Below, one piece after another: positions 23,228 through 31,778 of a stretch of DNA of 42,569 nt. The DNA comes from Methylorubrum populi (GTDB taxonomy: Bacteria > Pseudomonadota > Alphaproteobacteria > Rhizobiales > Beijerinckiaceae): positions 1-42,569 of the forward strand of contig NZ_AP014812.1 of assembly GCF_002355515.1 (NCBI RefSeq), in the 5' to 3' direction. The notes under the pieces are model-generated. The model did not search any database, was not told where the DNA came from, and saw nothing but the letters and a program-made list of their open reading frames with translations. How positions within the stretch are numbered: the stretch's first letter is position 1; each line of letters starts with the position of its first letter. The translations under genes and the position numbers were made by a program.

Positions 23228-26106
23228 CTGCCTCGCTGCACGCGCTCGGCTGCGGAGCGTCGGCGGGTGCGTACTACACCAACGACCCCTACCGCGAGAC
23301 GTACAACCGGGACGAGTACTACGTCCAGGACGGCGGTGGCCTCTGGTGGACGCAGGGCGCTGCGATCGTGCGCCACGGCGCCCCGGTCGTGCTGGAGAGC
23401 TTCCGCGATCTCTGTGCCGGATTGAACCCGGCGACGGGCCAGCCGCTGGTGCGCGGGGCCGGGGTGGGACACCGGGCGGGCTGGGATCTGACCCTGACTG
23501 CACCCAAAACCGTTTCGCTGCTCTGGGCTGCGGGTGATCCCGAGGCACGGGCGCAGCTGGAGGCCATCCACGCCGCGGCCGTCGAGGAGGCGCTCGGCTT
23601 CCTGTGCGCGGAGGAACTGGTGGAGGTCCGGCTCGGGGCCGGCGGCCACCGGCGCGAGCCGCCGGCCGGCCTAATGGTCGGGCGCTTCGATCACTACACC
23701 TCGCGGGCCGGTGACCCGAACTGCCACACGCACTGCGTTCTGATCAACGCCGCCGTGTCTAAGGACAAAAAGCCTAGAACTCTGGAGCCGGAGCGGCTCT
23801 ACCAGTGGCAGCTCGTGGTCGGCAGCGCCTACCGGGCCGCGCTGGCCGAGCGCCTGGTGGGCGAGCTCGGCCTGTGCTTGCGTCCAGCGGGCCAGGGGCA
23901 GTTCGAGATCGCCGGCATCCCGGAGGCGGTGATCGAGGCCTTCTCCAAGCGCTCGGTCGCGATCGAGGCGCAGGTCGGCGGTGATCGGGCAGCCGCCTCG
24001 GGGGCGCAGAAGGAGGTGGCGGCGCTCGCCACCCGCGGCGCCAAGGCCGATCTGCCGACCGGGCCCGCGCTGGAGGCGCGCTGGCACGCCGAGTTCACCG
24101 CGCTCGCGCACGATCCTTGGGCCGCGGTGCGCGCAGCGTCGCGGGAGCTGGTCCGGGAGCATGTGATTGAGCGCGGGCCGGAGCCCGCCTTCGATCCGCC
24201 CGAGATCGCCGGTGCGACGCCAGTGGCACGCGCAGCCTCCGCCCTGTTCCGGCACGAGAACGTGCTCACGCGCCGAAACCTGATCGAGCGGGCGCTCGAC
24301 GAGGCGGCGCTGCAGGGGCTTGGGCTCGCGGCGGTGCGGGCCGAGTTGGCAGAGTTGGAGCAGTCCGGCCAGCTCGTGCGCCTGGTGCAGGCAGAGCGGG
24401 AGGCCTGCTGGACGACACCGGGGATCGCTGCCGCCGAGTCCGCGCTGCTGCGCGCCGCCGACCGGCCCGCGGCCGAGCGCATGGTCCCGGCACCGGTCGT
24501 GGACGCGGTGCTGGCCAGCGCCGCCCCGCTCGCCGAAGAGCAGAAGGCAGCCCTGCGCCACGTAAGCGGTGCGGCCGCCGTCAGCGTGCTGGAGGCGGGG
24601 GCCGGCACGGGCAAGACCACGACGGCGAAGGCGCTGGTCGAGATCGCGCGGTATTCCGGGCTTCAGGTGATCGGCCTGGCGCCGAGCTGGGTCGCGGCCG
24701 ACGAGCTCGGCGCCTCGACCGGGATCCCGGCGCAGGCGATCGCCAAGTGGCGCCACGACCAGGCGCGCGAGGCAGACGCAAGCCTAGGCCCCGACACCCT
24801 GGTGCTGGTCGACGAGGCCGGGATGGTCGGCACGAAGGATCTCTGCGCGATCCTGGCGGCGGCGGAGGCGGGCGGGGCCCGCGTGGTCTTGATGGGCGAC
24901 CGGCGCCAGCTCGCCTCGGTGGCGGGGGCGAGCGCCCTGCGGGCGGTGAACGACGTGCTCGGCCGCCACGCCACGCTATCCGAGGTGCGGCGCCAGGCTG
25001 TGCCCTGGCAGCGGGCGGCGTCGGTGCTGATGGCGCGCGGCGAGGTCGAGGCGGGCTTGCGTGCCTACGCCCGGTACGGCTGCATCGAGCTCGTCGCCGG
25101 CGCCCCGGCCGTGCAGGCGCGGGCGCTTGCCCTCTGGTCCGAGGCACGGGCGCGGCACGGGGCGGACGCGGTGCTGATGGTGACGCGACGCAATCGCGAC
25201 GCGACCGAGCTGAACCGCGGCGCCCGTGCCCTGCTGCGGGCTGAGGGTGATCTGACCGGACCAGACGTCGAGGTCGTGGCGCGCGACCGCGAGAACCGGC
25301 CGCGGGCGCTGAGCTTGGCGGTCGGAGACCGCGTCCGCTTCGGCGAGAGCCTGAGTCAGCACGGCATCCGCAACGGCACGCGGGCGACGGTCGAGGCGAT
25401 CGGGGCGGACGCGGGCGGGGCGCTGCGCCTGCGGGTGCGGCTGGAGGACGGCCGGCGGGTTGAGGATGCCTATACCAGGTTCGTGCCGGTGCGGGCGCGC
25501 CGAACGGCGCAGGTGCAGCCGTCGCCGCGGATCAGCCTCGGCTATGCTGGGACCGCCTACGCGGTGCAGGGCCGAACCTGTGCGGCGACGATCTACTGCG
25601 GGTTTACGGCCGGCGATGCGCGCGAACTCTATGTGGGGCTGACGCGCCACCGGCAGGAAGCGCATCTGGTAATCGAGCGCGAGCGCCTGGAGGCGGCGGT
25701 GCGGGTGCGCCAAGTGGATCCGCATCTCACACCGAGCACCGCCGAGCTGCAGGAGCGGCTGTTCGTCGAAGCGCGCCGCTACAGTGAGAAGGTGAACGTG
25801 GTCGACCATGTCGAGGACAGGGCGGCGTTCGTGCGCAGCGGCGCGATCCCGCCGCCCCGTGCCGAGATGCGCCTCGATTTGCAGAGCGGCTTTGCGGCGG
25901 CGCGAGCCCTGCGCCGGGTGTTGCAGGAGATGAGCGAAGTGCCACGGCAGGCACTCCGACAGCTGGCTCGGGGCGTACGCCGCGCGGAGCGCCAGGTCTC
26001 GCCCCGTATTCTTCGGCTGGTCGAAGACATCCGGGGAACTCTGCCGGACGTCGTTACGCGTGAGCGGTCGGGCCGGTCCCACTCAGGACCGGATTACGGA
26101 CGTTGA
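23224..26106 (+). CDS. MOBF relaxase-helicase (TrwC/TraA type)
   Basis: 960 aa. The N-terminal relaxase domain has several candidate nucleophile tyrosines (Tyr17, Tyr18, Tyr23, Tyr27, Tyr32, Tyr33). Its three-histidine metal site is in DHYTSRAGDPNCHTHCVLIN (His157, His168, His170). The SF1 helicase half has Walker A GAGTGKTTTA (Lys464), motif II LVLVDEAGMVG, LMGDRRQLASV, and a C-terminal SLGYAGTAYAVQGRT. It nicks oriT, stays bound to the 5' end and unwinds the transferred strand. The extreme N-terminus is unusual: most TrwC-like proteins start nearer the tyrosine motif with a shorter lead. Otherwise complete. Confidence 0.93.
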   Translation: MTASLHALGCGASAGAYYTNDPYRETYNRDEYYVQDGGGLWWTQGAAIVRHGAPVVLESFRDLCAGLNPATGQPLVRGAGVGHRAGWDLTLTAPKTVSLLWAAGDPEARAQLEAIHAAAVEEALGFLCAEELVEVRLGAGGHRREPPAGLMVGRFDHYTSRAGDPNCHTHCVLINAAVSKDKKPRTLEPERLYQWQLVVGSAYRAALAERLVGELGLCLRPAGQGQFEIAGIPEAVIEAFSKRSVAIEAQVGGDRAAASGAQKEVAALATRGAKADLPTGPALEARWHAEFTALAHDPWAAVRAASRELVREHVIERGPEPAFDPPEIAGATPVARAASALFRHENVLTRRNLIERALDEAALQGLGLAAVRAELAELEQSGQLVRLVQAEREACWTTPGIAAAESALLRAADRPAAERMVPAPVVDAVLASAAPLAEEQKAALRHVSGAAAVSVLEAGAGTGKTTTAKALVEIARYSGLQVIGLAPSWVAADELGASTGIPAQAIAKWRHDQAREADASLGPDTLVLVDEAGMVGTKDLCAILAAAEAGGARVVLMGDRRQLASVAGASALRAVNDVLGRHATLSEVRRQAVPWQRAASVLMARGEVEAGLRAYARYGCIELVAGAPAVQARALALWSEARARHGADAVLMVTRRNRDATELNRGARALLRAEGDLTGPDVEVVARDRENRPRALSLAVGDRVRFGESLSQHGIRNGTRATVEAIGADAGGALRLRVRLEDGRRVEDAYTRFVPVRARRTAQVQPSPRISLGYAGTAYAVQGRTCAATIYCGFTAGDARELYVGLTRHRQEAHLVIERERLEAAVRVRQVDPHLTPSTAELQERLFVEARRYSEKVNVVDHVEDRAAFVRSGAIPPPRAEMRLDLQSGFAAARALRRVLQEMSEVPRQALRQLARGVRRAERQVSPRILRLVEDIRGTLPDVVTRERSGRSHSGPDYGR

Positions 26107-26216
26107 GGGGCTCTGTTGGAGGCGGCAGGGCGCCAGCTTGAGCCGGTCGCCGCGTGCCGTAGGCGTCGTCTCTTGCGCTTGGCGGGCTCCGCCTCGCCGG
26201 CCGAGCCCACAGCGCA

Positions 26217-26777
26217 TCAGAACGGGTCTGTCAGGAACGGCCGGGACCAGACGTTACAGGGCTGGCTCACGGAGCAGTGGAGCTTGGTCAGGGCCGGAAG
26301 GCTGCCCGGTGTGTCGAGCAACTCGTTCTGCACCAAGAGTCCGCCGGTCAACAGGATGGTCACGAGGAAGAACAGCGGGTGGCGGATGAGCCGCGTGAAG
26401 GTGCGATAGGGCGCGAAGCGCTGGGCGGCGGCATCGATGGCATCGCAGAGAGGGAGCAGAGGCCGAAGCCGGCTTGGCAGCAGGGCGTACAGGGCCAGAG
26501 CGGCGATGATCGCCAGGATGATGCCCCGCACCTCAAGCTGCTCGCCGATGCCGAGCGCGGTGATGTTCTGACGGATGAGGTCGAGCCGACGGATCAGAGG
26601 AGTGTTCTGGGGGTCGAAGCCCTCGACGCTGGCGTCGATGAGCTCGGAGGCGGGCACCAGCTTGACCCCGACGGGATCCGCGCGGGTGACCGGCGGAACG
26701 AGCTGGAAGAGCAGGAAGGTAGCAAGACCGAGGGTGGCCAGGACGGCCAGGGCCTTGCTGAGGATGAGATTGCGCAT
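26217..26777 (-). CDS. Hypothetical membrane protein
   Basis: 186 aa from ATG 26777 (MRNLILSKALAVLATLG); the open frame reaches 26816, but this start directly precedes a hydrophobic helix. Three membrane segments are visible: ALAVLATLGLATFLLFQLV, GIILAIIAALALYALLPS and LFFLVTILLTGGLLVQNEL. A periplasmic loop of about 70 residues follows the first. No family is recognised. It converges on the relaxase gene; a mating or entry-exclusion role would be a guess. Confidence 0.5.
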   Translation of the reverse strand: MRNLILSKALAVLATLGLATFLLFQLVPPVTRADPVGVKLVPASELIDASVEGFDPQNTPLIRRLDLIRQNITALGIGEQLEVRGIILAIIAALALYALLPSRLRPLLPLCDAIDAAAQRFAPYRTFTRLIRHPLFFLVTILLTGGLLVQNELLDTPGSLPALTKLHCSVSQPCNVWSRPFLTDPF

Positions 26778-26846
26778 GCGTGTGTTCCCCGTGTTGGTGG
26801 AACACGAGGAGCGCATGTTCGCCGAGCTTCGTCAAAGACTAGCTTG

Positions 26847-26871
26847 TGACAGAGTTAATTTAACTCTGTCA
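26847..26871. repeat. 25-base near-perfect palindrome
   Basis: TGACAGAGTTAA and TTAACTCTGTCA (12 bp each) are separated by one T. It lies 70 bases upstream of the membrane-protein start and could be its operator. Forty-six bases on, GGTTAAC is repeated directly at 26917 and 26928. The rest of 26872-27095 shows no gene. Confidence 0.6.
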
Positions 26872-27094
26872 AAATGACACGGGGCTGCGCTCGTGGCAAG
26901 TACATGGTCGAGATGTGGTTAACAAAAGGTTAACTACAGGGTTGCCGTTACATGGCCCGGCTGCTAGTTCATTGGTTTGCAGTCGAGCCGTTCTCAACGG
27001 AGGCGACTTCTAGGATCCGTGAAACGCTACTGGAACAGCCCACTGACTGAACACGTAGCCGAGCTGGCGTGCCGCCATTCGCATAAGGGCAGGT

Positions 27095-27214
27095 TACGGA
27101 ACGATAAAATGACGAGCGCGGCTTGCAGAGCTGTCGGAATCCCTCTGTGACAGAGAGACCGTCGGGCCGGTGATCACGGACGTAGGCCGGCTTCTCGGCA
27201 GCGGCTTGCTTCAC
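27095..27214 (-). pseudogene. OrfB fragment of the truncated IS3 element
   Basis: Only the start of a transposase OrfB remains (EKPAYVRDHRPDGLSV, then LCKPRSSFYRS). The frame stays open to 26969, but that tail has no transposase features. Its GTG overlaps the orfA stop. Confidence 0.65.
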
Positions 27215-27489
27215 AGTGCCCCTTTTAAAAACTCAAGCTCAAACGCCTGTCGGCCGACAAGCCGTTCGAGCGTGGCGATCCGTGCCTCATAGGCCTGGAT
27301 CGTGTCGGCGGCGGCTGCATCGTCGTCGAGCGCGCCAGCCTCGTATTTCTGCACCCAGACGCGCAGGAGGTTGCGCGAGGGGTCATGGCGCTTGGCCAAG
27401 CCGAGCAGCGTCTCGCCCGACGGGTACTCCTGTACGACCTGGCGCTTGAATGCGATGCTGTGGGAACGATGTCGGTCCACGGTCTTCAT
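27211..27489 (-). CDS. IS3-family OrfA of the truncated element
   Basis: 92 aa from ATG 27489 (MKTVDRHRSHSIAFKRQVVQ). It has the transposase_8-like HTH (LLGLAKRHDPSRNLLRVWVQ) and a heptad tail (EARIATLERLVGRQAFELEF). It is of a different subgroup from the two complete IS3 elements. Without a full OrfB it cannot transpose by itself. Confidence 0.75.
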   Translation of the reverse strand: MKTVDRHRSHSIAFKRQVVQEYPSGETLLGLAKRHDPSRNLLRVWVQKYEAGALDDDAAAADTIQAYEARIATLERLVGRQAFELEFLKGAL

Positions 27490-27575
27490 CCTCCGAAGAC
27501 CCAGTGATCCGGTCAATTAGTCCTGCCCGAACTGTCCACCCCCAGGGGCTCACTCCAAACTCTGATAGGGCTCGG

Positions 27576-27684
27576 AACAAAAGAGGCCGCCCTCAAGCAG
27601 CGGCCCGAAGTCACGGGAGGAAACGTCCTTGGAAGGGCTGCAGCGCAGCGGCGCTGACGCTATCGCATTGCTGCACTGCGATAA
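27576..27684 (-). ncRNA. Second MmgR/suhB-like small RNA copy
   Basis: Read on the minus strand, it contains TGCAGCCCTTC, then CGTTTCCTCCC, GACTTCGGGCCGCT and a terminator made of GCGGCC (27600-27605) and GGCCGC (27585-27590) followed by TCTTTTGTT. This is nearly the same order and sequence as the RNA at 2986-3079, including the CCUCCC anti-Shine-Dalgarno (27615-27620). A 5' hairpin, ATCGCA...TGCGAT (27662-27682), is extra. No promoter stands out. It lies 30 bases from the truncated IS3 end. The rest of the gap 27545-27854 shows no gene. Confidence 0.6.
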
Positions 27685-27854
27685 GTCGCCGGGCGCCGCA
27701 GAGTTCCACCCCGCTGTGCTGTTAATGCACGAGCCCCACCGACCCAGCCCGCGGGGAAGGGGGGTCACCTTGGACCGAGCCGGTGGGTGTCCCTTGGGAG
27801 GACGCTAGAGAGCTTGGTGCGGCAATGCAGCAATTGAAGGATGGCTGCTGGCAA

Positions 27855-29828
27855 TCACGCTACAGATGTCAGTTTGTGCTGGTCAGCCTGCCGGAACTGC
27901 ACGTTCGCGCTCGACCCTGAGCGGTGCCGCAATTCACAGCTGAACCGGCGCCCGTCTTCGTCAACGACCAGATCAAACCGGTCGGGAAGGCGGATCTGCT
28001 CCTTCACATGAAGCCGTGCGCCACCATTCGAAATGTCGCGGATCGAGCATGCGATCACGCTCCCGCCTGGCACGTGGATGCTGGCTGGTAGCAGGACTCG
28101 GATCCGACGCTCGGCGCGACGCTCCTCCATGCCGACGGTCCAATCGTCCAAGCTGGTGCTGATGCTGGACACACCGCTGGCCGCATGTCGCATGCTCGAC
28201 AGGATGTCGCCCGTCGCCCGAGCTTGCTCGTCCATCGAAGCGCTTACACCATCGACGTGCGAGCTGATCGCGCCGATCGCCGCGGTGATCGAGGCGAGCG
28301 TCGTCGCCACCTCGGCCGATACGGTCTGCATGCCGACGACCTCCCCACTGATCCGGGCAGTGGCGGCTGCGGCTTGGCCGGCCAACTCCTTCACCTCAGT
28401 GGCAACGACCGCGAAGCCTCTACCGGCCGCACCCGCCCTGGCAGCCTCGATTGTGGCATTCAAGGCCAGTAAATTGATTTGCTGAGCGATGCCTGCGATT
28501 GCCGTCGCGACGCCACCCATCGCGGTAGCGGCAGCCTGCAAGCGCTCCGTCGCCGCGTCGGCTTCGCTCGTGCGGCCGTGAATGTCGTCGACAACCGTCT
28601 TCGACTGCGCCATGCCATGCGAGATTTCTTGGGCAGCCGCGTTCATGGTCTCAGCTGCATTGGTGATCGCTTGAACGTTGTCGAGCGTCCGCTCGGCGGC
28701 CTCGACCGCAAATGAGCGCGCTTCCATGTTCGCGGTGACGTCGGTCGCATACTTGACGATCTTAGTCAGCTGGCCGGTCGGACCGAAGATCGGGTTGTAG
28801 CTGGCCTGGATCCAGACCGGGCGGCTGCCCTTCCCAAAGCGCTGGAACATTCCGCCAAGAAACTCGCCGGTTCGCAGGCGATCCCAGAACGCCGCATATT
28901 CCGGCGACTGCGCGTAGCCGGGCTCGACGAACATGGCGTGATGTCGCCCGCAAATCTCCTCGATCCGGTAGCCGAGTGCACCGAGGAAGTTCGCGTTGGC
29001 GTCGAGCACCGTTCCGTCGGGGGCGAATTGGATCACCGCCTGTGATCGGTTGACGGCCGCCAGTTGCCCCGCCGCGTCCGTGGCCAGCAGCTTTTGCACG
29101 GTGACGTCAACGGCGAACTTGACCACCTTCACCGGCACGCCGTCCCGGTCGCGGATCGGGTTGTAGGTGGCTTGGATCCAAAATTCGCGGCCACCCTTGG
29201 CTATGCGGCGGAACTCGCCAGAGGCGAACTCGCCGCGTGAGAGCTTTGCCCAAAATTCACGATAAGCCGTACTCGCCTGCTCATCTGCATCTACGAACAG
29301 GCTGTGATGGCGGCCTTGGATCTCATCGAGCCGATAGCCAACCGCATTGAGGAAGTTCTGGTTGGCGACTAAGATAGTCCCGTCGAGGGTGAACTCGATC
29401 ACGGCCTGCGAACGATGCAGGGCGTCGAGCTGACCGTCGTGGTCGATGTGGCGCAGAACCTGCTCGGTGATGTCGGTGGCGAACTTGACGATGCGAGTGA
29501 CCCGTCCTGCACGGTCCAGCACAGGGTTGTACGTCGCCTGGATCCAGACAACTCGATCGTCCTTAGCGATCCGCTTGAACTCACGGGTCTGCGCTTCGCC
29601 GCGACGCAGGGCTGCCCAGAAGGCGCGGTACTCGTCGCTGTCGCGCTCGGCAGCGGGAACAAACACGGTGTGGTGCTGCCCCTTCACCTCTGCGAGGTTG
29701 TAGCCCATCAGGATCAGAAAGAGACTATTGGCCGTTACCACCGTGCCATCAGGCAAAAACTCGATCCGCGCTCGGGACTTATCGATCGCCGCCATGAGGG
29801 CACGAAGCTCAGCGTCGAACAGCGGCAC
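27855..29828 (-). CDS. Soluble PAS-PAS-PAS methyl-accepting receptor with C-terminal PilZ domain
   Basis: 657 aa, no membrane segment or signal peptide. Three tandem PAS/PAC repeats cover about residues 10-370. Each has FxPDGTV/FTLDGTI, a GY-x-EIxGxHH-xxFV loop and [10 protein letters not shown]. The methyl-accepting signalling domain follows ([20 protein letters not shown], then [17 protein letters not shown]). The last about 90 residues are a PilZ domain with ERRAERRIR and DISNGGARL, the RxxxR and (D/N)xSxxG motifs that bind cyclic di-GMP. It should signal to a CheA array from the cytoplasm, probably sensing redox or oxygen via flavin or heme, with c-di-GMP input. No che genes are adjacent. 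Confidence 0.9.
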   Translation of the reverse strand: MPLFDAELRALMAAIDKSRARIEFLPDGTVVTANSLFLILMGYNLAEVKGQHHTVFVPAAERDSDEYRAFWAALRRGEAQTREFKRIAKDDRVVWIQATYNPVLDRAGRVTRIVKFATDITEQVLRHIDHDGQLDALHRSQAVIEFTLDGTILVANQNFLNAVGYRLDEIQGRHHSLFVDADEQASTAYREFWAKLSRGEFASGEFRRIAKGGREFWIQATYNPIRDRDGVPVKVVKFAVDVTVQKLLATDAAGQLAAVNRSQAVIQFAPDGTVLDANANFLGALGYRIEEICGRHHAMFVEPGYAQSPEYAAFWDRLRTGEFLGGMFQRFGKGSRPVWIQASYNPIFGPTGQLTKIVKYATDVTANMEARSFAVEAAERTLDNVQAITNAAETMNAAAQEISHGMAQSKTVVDDIHGRTSEADAATERLQAAATAMGGVATAIAGIAQQINLLALNATIEAARAGAAGRGFAVVATEVKELAGQAAAATARISGEVVGMQTVSAEVATTLASITAAIGAISSHVDGVSASMDEQARATGDILSSMRHAASGVSSISTSLDDWTVGMEERRAERRIRVLLPASIHVPGGSVIACSIRDISNGGARLHVKEQIRLPDRFDLVVDEDGRRFSCELRHRSGSSANVQFRQADQHKLTSVA

Positions 29829-30052
29829 CAGACGTTTCCTTACCCAGCTTGCTCGAAGGCAACTTCACCCTCCAACGGATTTGTGCACGATAGAGTTGAG
29901 CGAACGTTACTAATCAAATCCTGAGGGCTTATCGACACGATCTCACAATCACAGCGCGCGTCGACGCACTCATGAGTTGCGCTTGAAATGGCCCCTGCGA
30001 GAGTAGCGCTTCAATGCTTTGGACTATCGCCTGTGATTAGGCGTGGAATAAG

Positions 30053-31741
30053 GGTTCATCCGCACTTTCGGTGCTGCGGGTCTGTTGTCCGATCAAGCTT
30101 TGCCGGTCTCAGTTCACGCGGCATGGAGGACGCGCTGGCGTAGGAGATCGAATCCGGCTCTGCCGTACATGCTGCGCTTGATCAGTTTCAGGCGGTTGAC
30201 CTGCCCCTCGACAGGACCGTTGCTCCAGGGTTCGACGATGGCGGCGCGCACGGCTGGCTCGTCCCGCCGGAGCCCTGTGACGAAGCCGCCGAGATCGGTC
30301 GCGGCTGCAGCGTCCAGCCAGGGCGTCAGTCCGGTGGGATCGTTTTGGCGCAAAAGATCGGCGAAGGCGCGGATAACCTCGGCTGCTTGGCTCAGCTTCG
30401 GCGCGGCGCTGCAGAGCGCTTCGGTGAAGGCGCGATCCTCCGGCGACAGCGCAGCCAGGTCGCCAGTGAGCCATCGGGTGATGCGGCGCGTCGAGGGGAT
30501 CCGAGTGGACGGTGGTCGAGCCGGTGCCCCGCGCTTCCGACGCGCAGCCCAGCGCCGGACGATATCGTAGCCACCCGTGAAGCCGTGTGCGTGCAACTCC
30601 CGGTAAAGCGCGGTGGCGCTGTGCTGGCCTTCCTGCCAGCGGGCCTCAACGAAGGGGAGATGGCGGTCGAGCCGGCTCGAACCCGGTGCGCGACGGTAGG
30701 GCACGAACCGGCCTGCCCGCACCCAGCGGCGCACGGCGTTGCGGGACGCGCCGAGACGGCGAGCGATCTCCTTGGTCGGCAGACCTTCGCCGTGGAGGCA
30801 CAGGGCCGCCTCACAGCGATCACGTCGTCGGCTCGTCACCTCCGGCTTGGCTGCGGTCTCCCTCAGGCCAGGGGAGGCCGAGGGATCCTTCTCGGCGCGG
30901 TGGGCCACGCTCCGGATCTGGGGCTGGTGTCGTTCGACCACGCCGCGCAGCGCCTCGGATGCGTTGACGAGCAGGTGCCAGCGATCCGCGACCTGCGTCG
31001 CCGTCGGCGCTCCCGTACGCGCAGCCTCGGCATAGGGCCCCGAGCGGTCACGGCTGACGACAGTCACGCTCGGATGGGCAGCGAGCCAATCCCGCACCGG
31101 TGCCGCAGAGCGGCCGGGCAACAGGTCGATGACGCGCCGCCGCTCCAAGTCGCACACGATGGTGCCGTAGGACCGGCCGCGTCGCCACGCCCAATCGTCG
31201 ATGCCCACCACCCGCGGCGGCGGAGACGGTACGGTCCCGCGACGACGGATCAAGCGCAGGACGGTGTCGCCGCTGATAGGCATGGCCAGCCGCCGCGACA
31301 ACCTTGCGCCGGCCTCACCACCCAGCACCATGCCGATGTCGGTCTGCGCCTCAGCCAACCGGTCGCTGCGGCGCGCCTTGCGCGTGCCCAGCCCCGGCAC
31401 GCGTTCGGCGAAGATCCGCCCCGGGCAATGGCCGCAGCGGAAGCGGCGGACCTGCACCCGCCATGTCACCGACCGGTCCTGCCAGGGCAGGTCCTTGAAC
31501 GTCCGCCAATACCTGCTGTGCACCCGCGTCGAAGCACGCCCGCAGACCCGACAGGACGCCTGGGCCGCCGTGGTCCGGGCAGTGATCAGCAACCCCGTTT
31601 TATCCAGCGTCAGGTCATCGACGTGCAGGCCGTCCGGGACCGACGGCATCGACGGGTTCGAGATCGGCATCGCGCTGCCCTCGGGCCACCATGCGAATCA
31701 ACGCCCAAACCACCGCTCCGCACCGAAAGTGCGGATGAACC
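30053..31741 (-). mobile_element. ISL3-family insertion sequence, about 1.69 kb
   Basis: Inverted repeats GGTTCATCCGCACTTTCGG start at 30053 and, on the opposite strand, at 31741. They enclose a single full-length transposase. An 8-bp target duplication, usual for the family, is not visible in the flanks (GGAATAAG versus AAGGTTCA), so the site may have been altered. It sits right after the end of the DyP peroxidase gene. Bases 29829-30052 to its left show no gene. Confidence 0.85.
30114..31670 (-). CDS. ISL3-family transposase
   Basis: 518 aa. An N-terminal zinc finger (SCRVCGRASTRVHSRYWR, FRCGHCPGRIF) is followed by the DDE_Tnp_ISL3 core: VVGIDDWAWRRGRSYGTIVC (Asp), VVSRDRSGPYAEAARTGAP (Asp) and near the end VEPWSNGPVEGQVNRLKLIK (Glu). 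An inserted HTH region (LPTKEIARRLGASRNAVRRW) is typical of the longer members. Intact. Confidence 0.93.
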   Translation of the reverse strand: MPISNPSMPSVPDGLHVDDLTLDKTGLLITARTTAAQASCRVCGRASTRVHSRYWRTFKDLPWQDRSVTWRVQVRRFRCGHCPGRIFAERVPGLGTRKARRSDRLAEAQTDIGMVLGGEAGARLSRRLAMPISGDTVLRLIRRRGTVPSPPPRVVGIDDWAWRRGRSYGTIVCDLERRRVIDLLPGRSAAPVRDWLAAHPSVTVVSRDRSGPYAEAARTGAPTATQVADRWHLLVNASEALRGVVERHQPQIRSVAHRAEKDPSASPGLRETAAKPEVTSRRRDRCEAALCLHGEGLPTKEIARRLGASRNAVRRWVRAGRFVPYRRAPGSSRLDRHLPFVEARWQEGQHSATALYRELHAHGFTGGYDIVRRWAARRKRGAPARPPSTRIPSTRRITRWLTGDLAALSPEDRAFTEALCSAAPKLSQAAEVIRAFADLLRQNDPTGLTPWLDAAAATDLGGFVTGLRRDEPAVRAAIVEPWSNGPVEGQVNRLKLIKRSMYGRAGFDLLRQRVLHAA

Positions 31742-31778
31742 AAGGTTCAACGCTGTTTGACAAATCGGACCAAGTATA

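Larger units (their letters stand above)
27095..27544 (-). mobile_element. Truncated IS3-family element
   Basis: The right end is recognisable as TGGGGGTGGACAGTTCGG on the minus strand, starting at 27544. OrfA is complete, but OrfB loses homology after about 40 residues near 27095. No left inverted repeat was found, so roughly two thirds of the element is gone. Confidence 0.7.

Noticed and set aside
30345..31760. 471-aa plus-strand open frame opposite the ISL3 transposase
   Set aside because: Antisense shadow of a GC-rich gene; it even crosses the IS inverted repeat.
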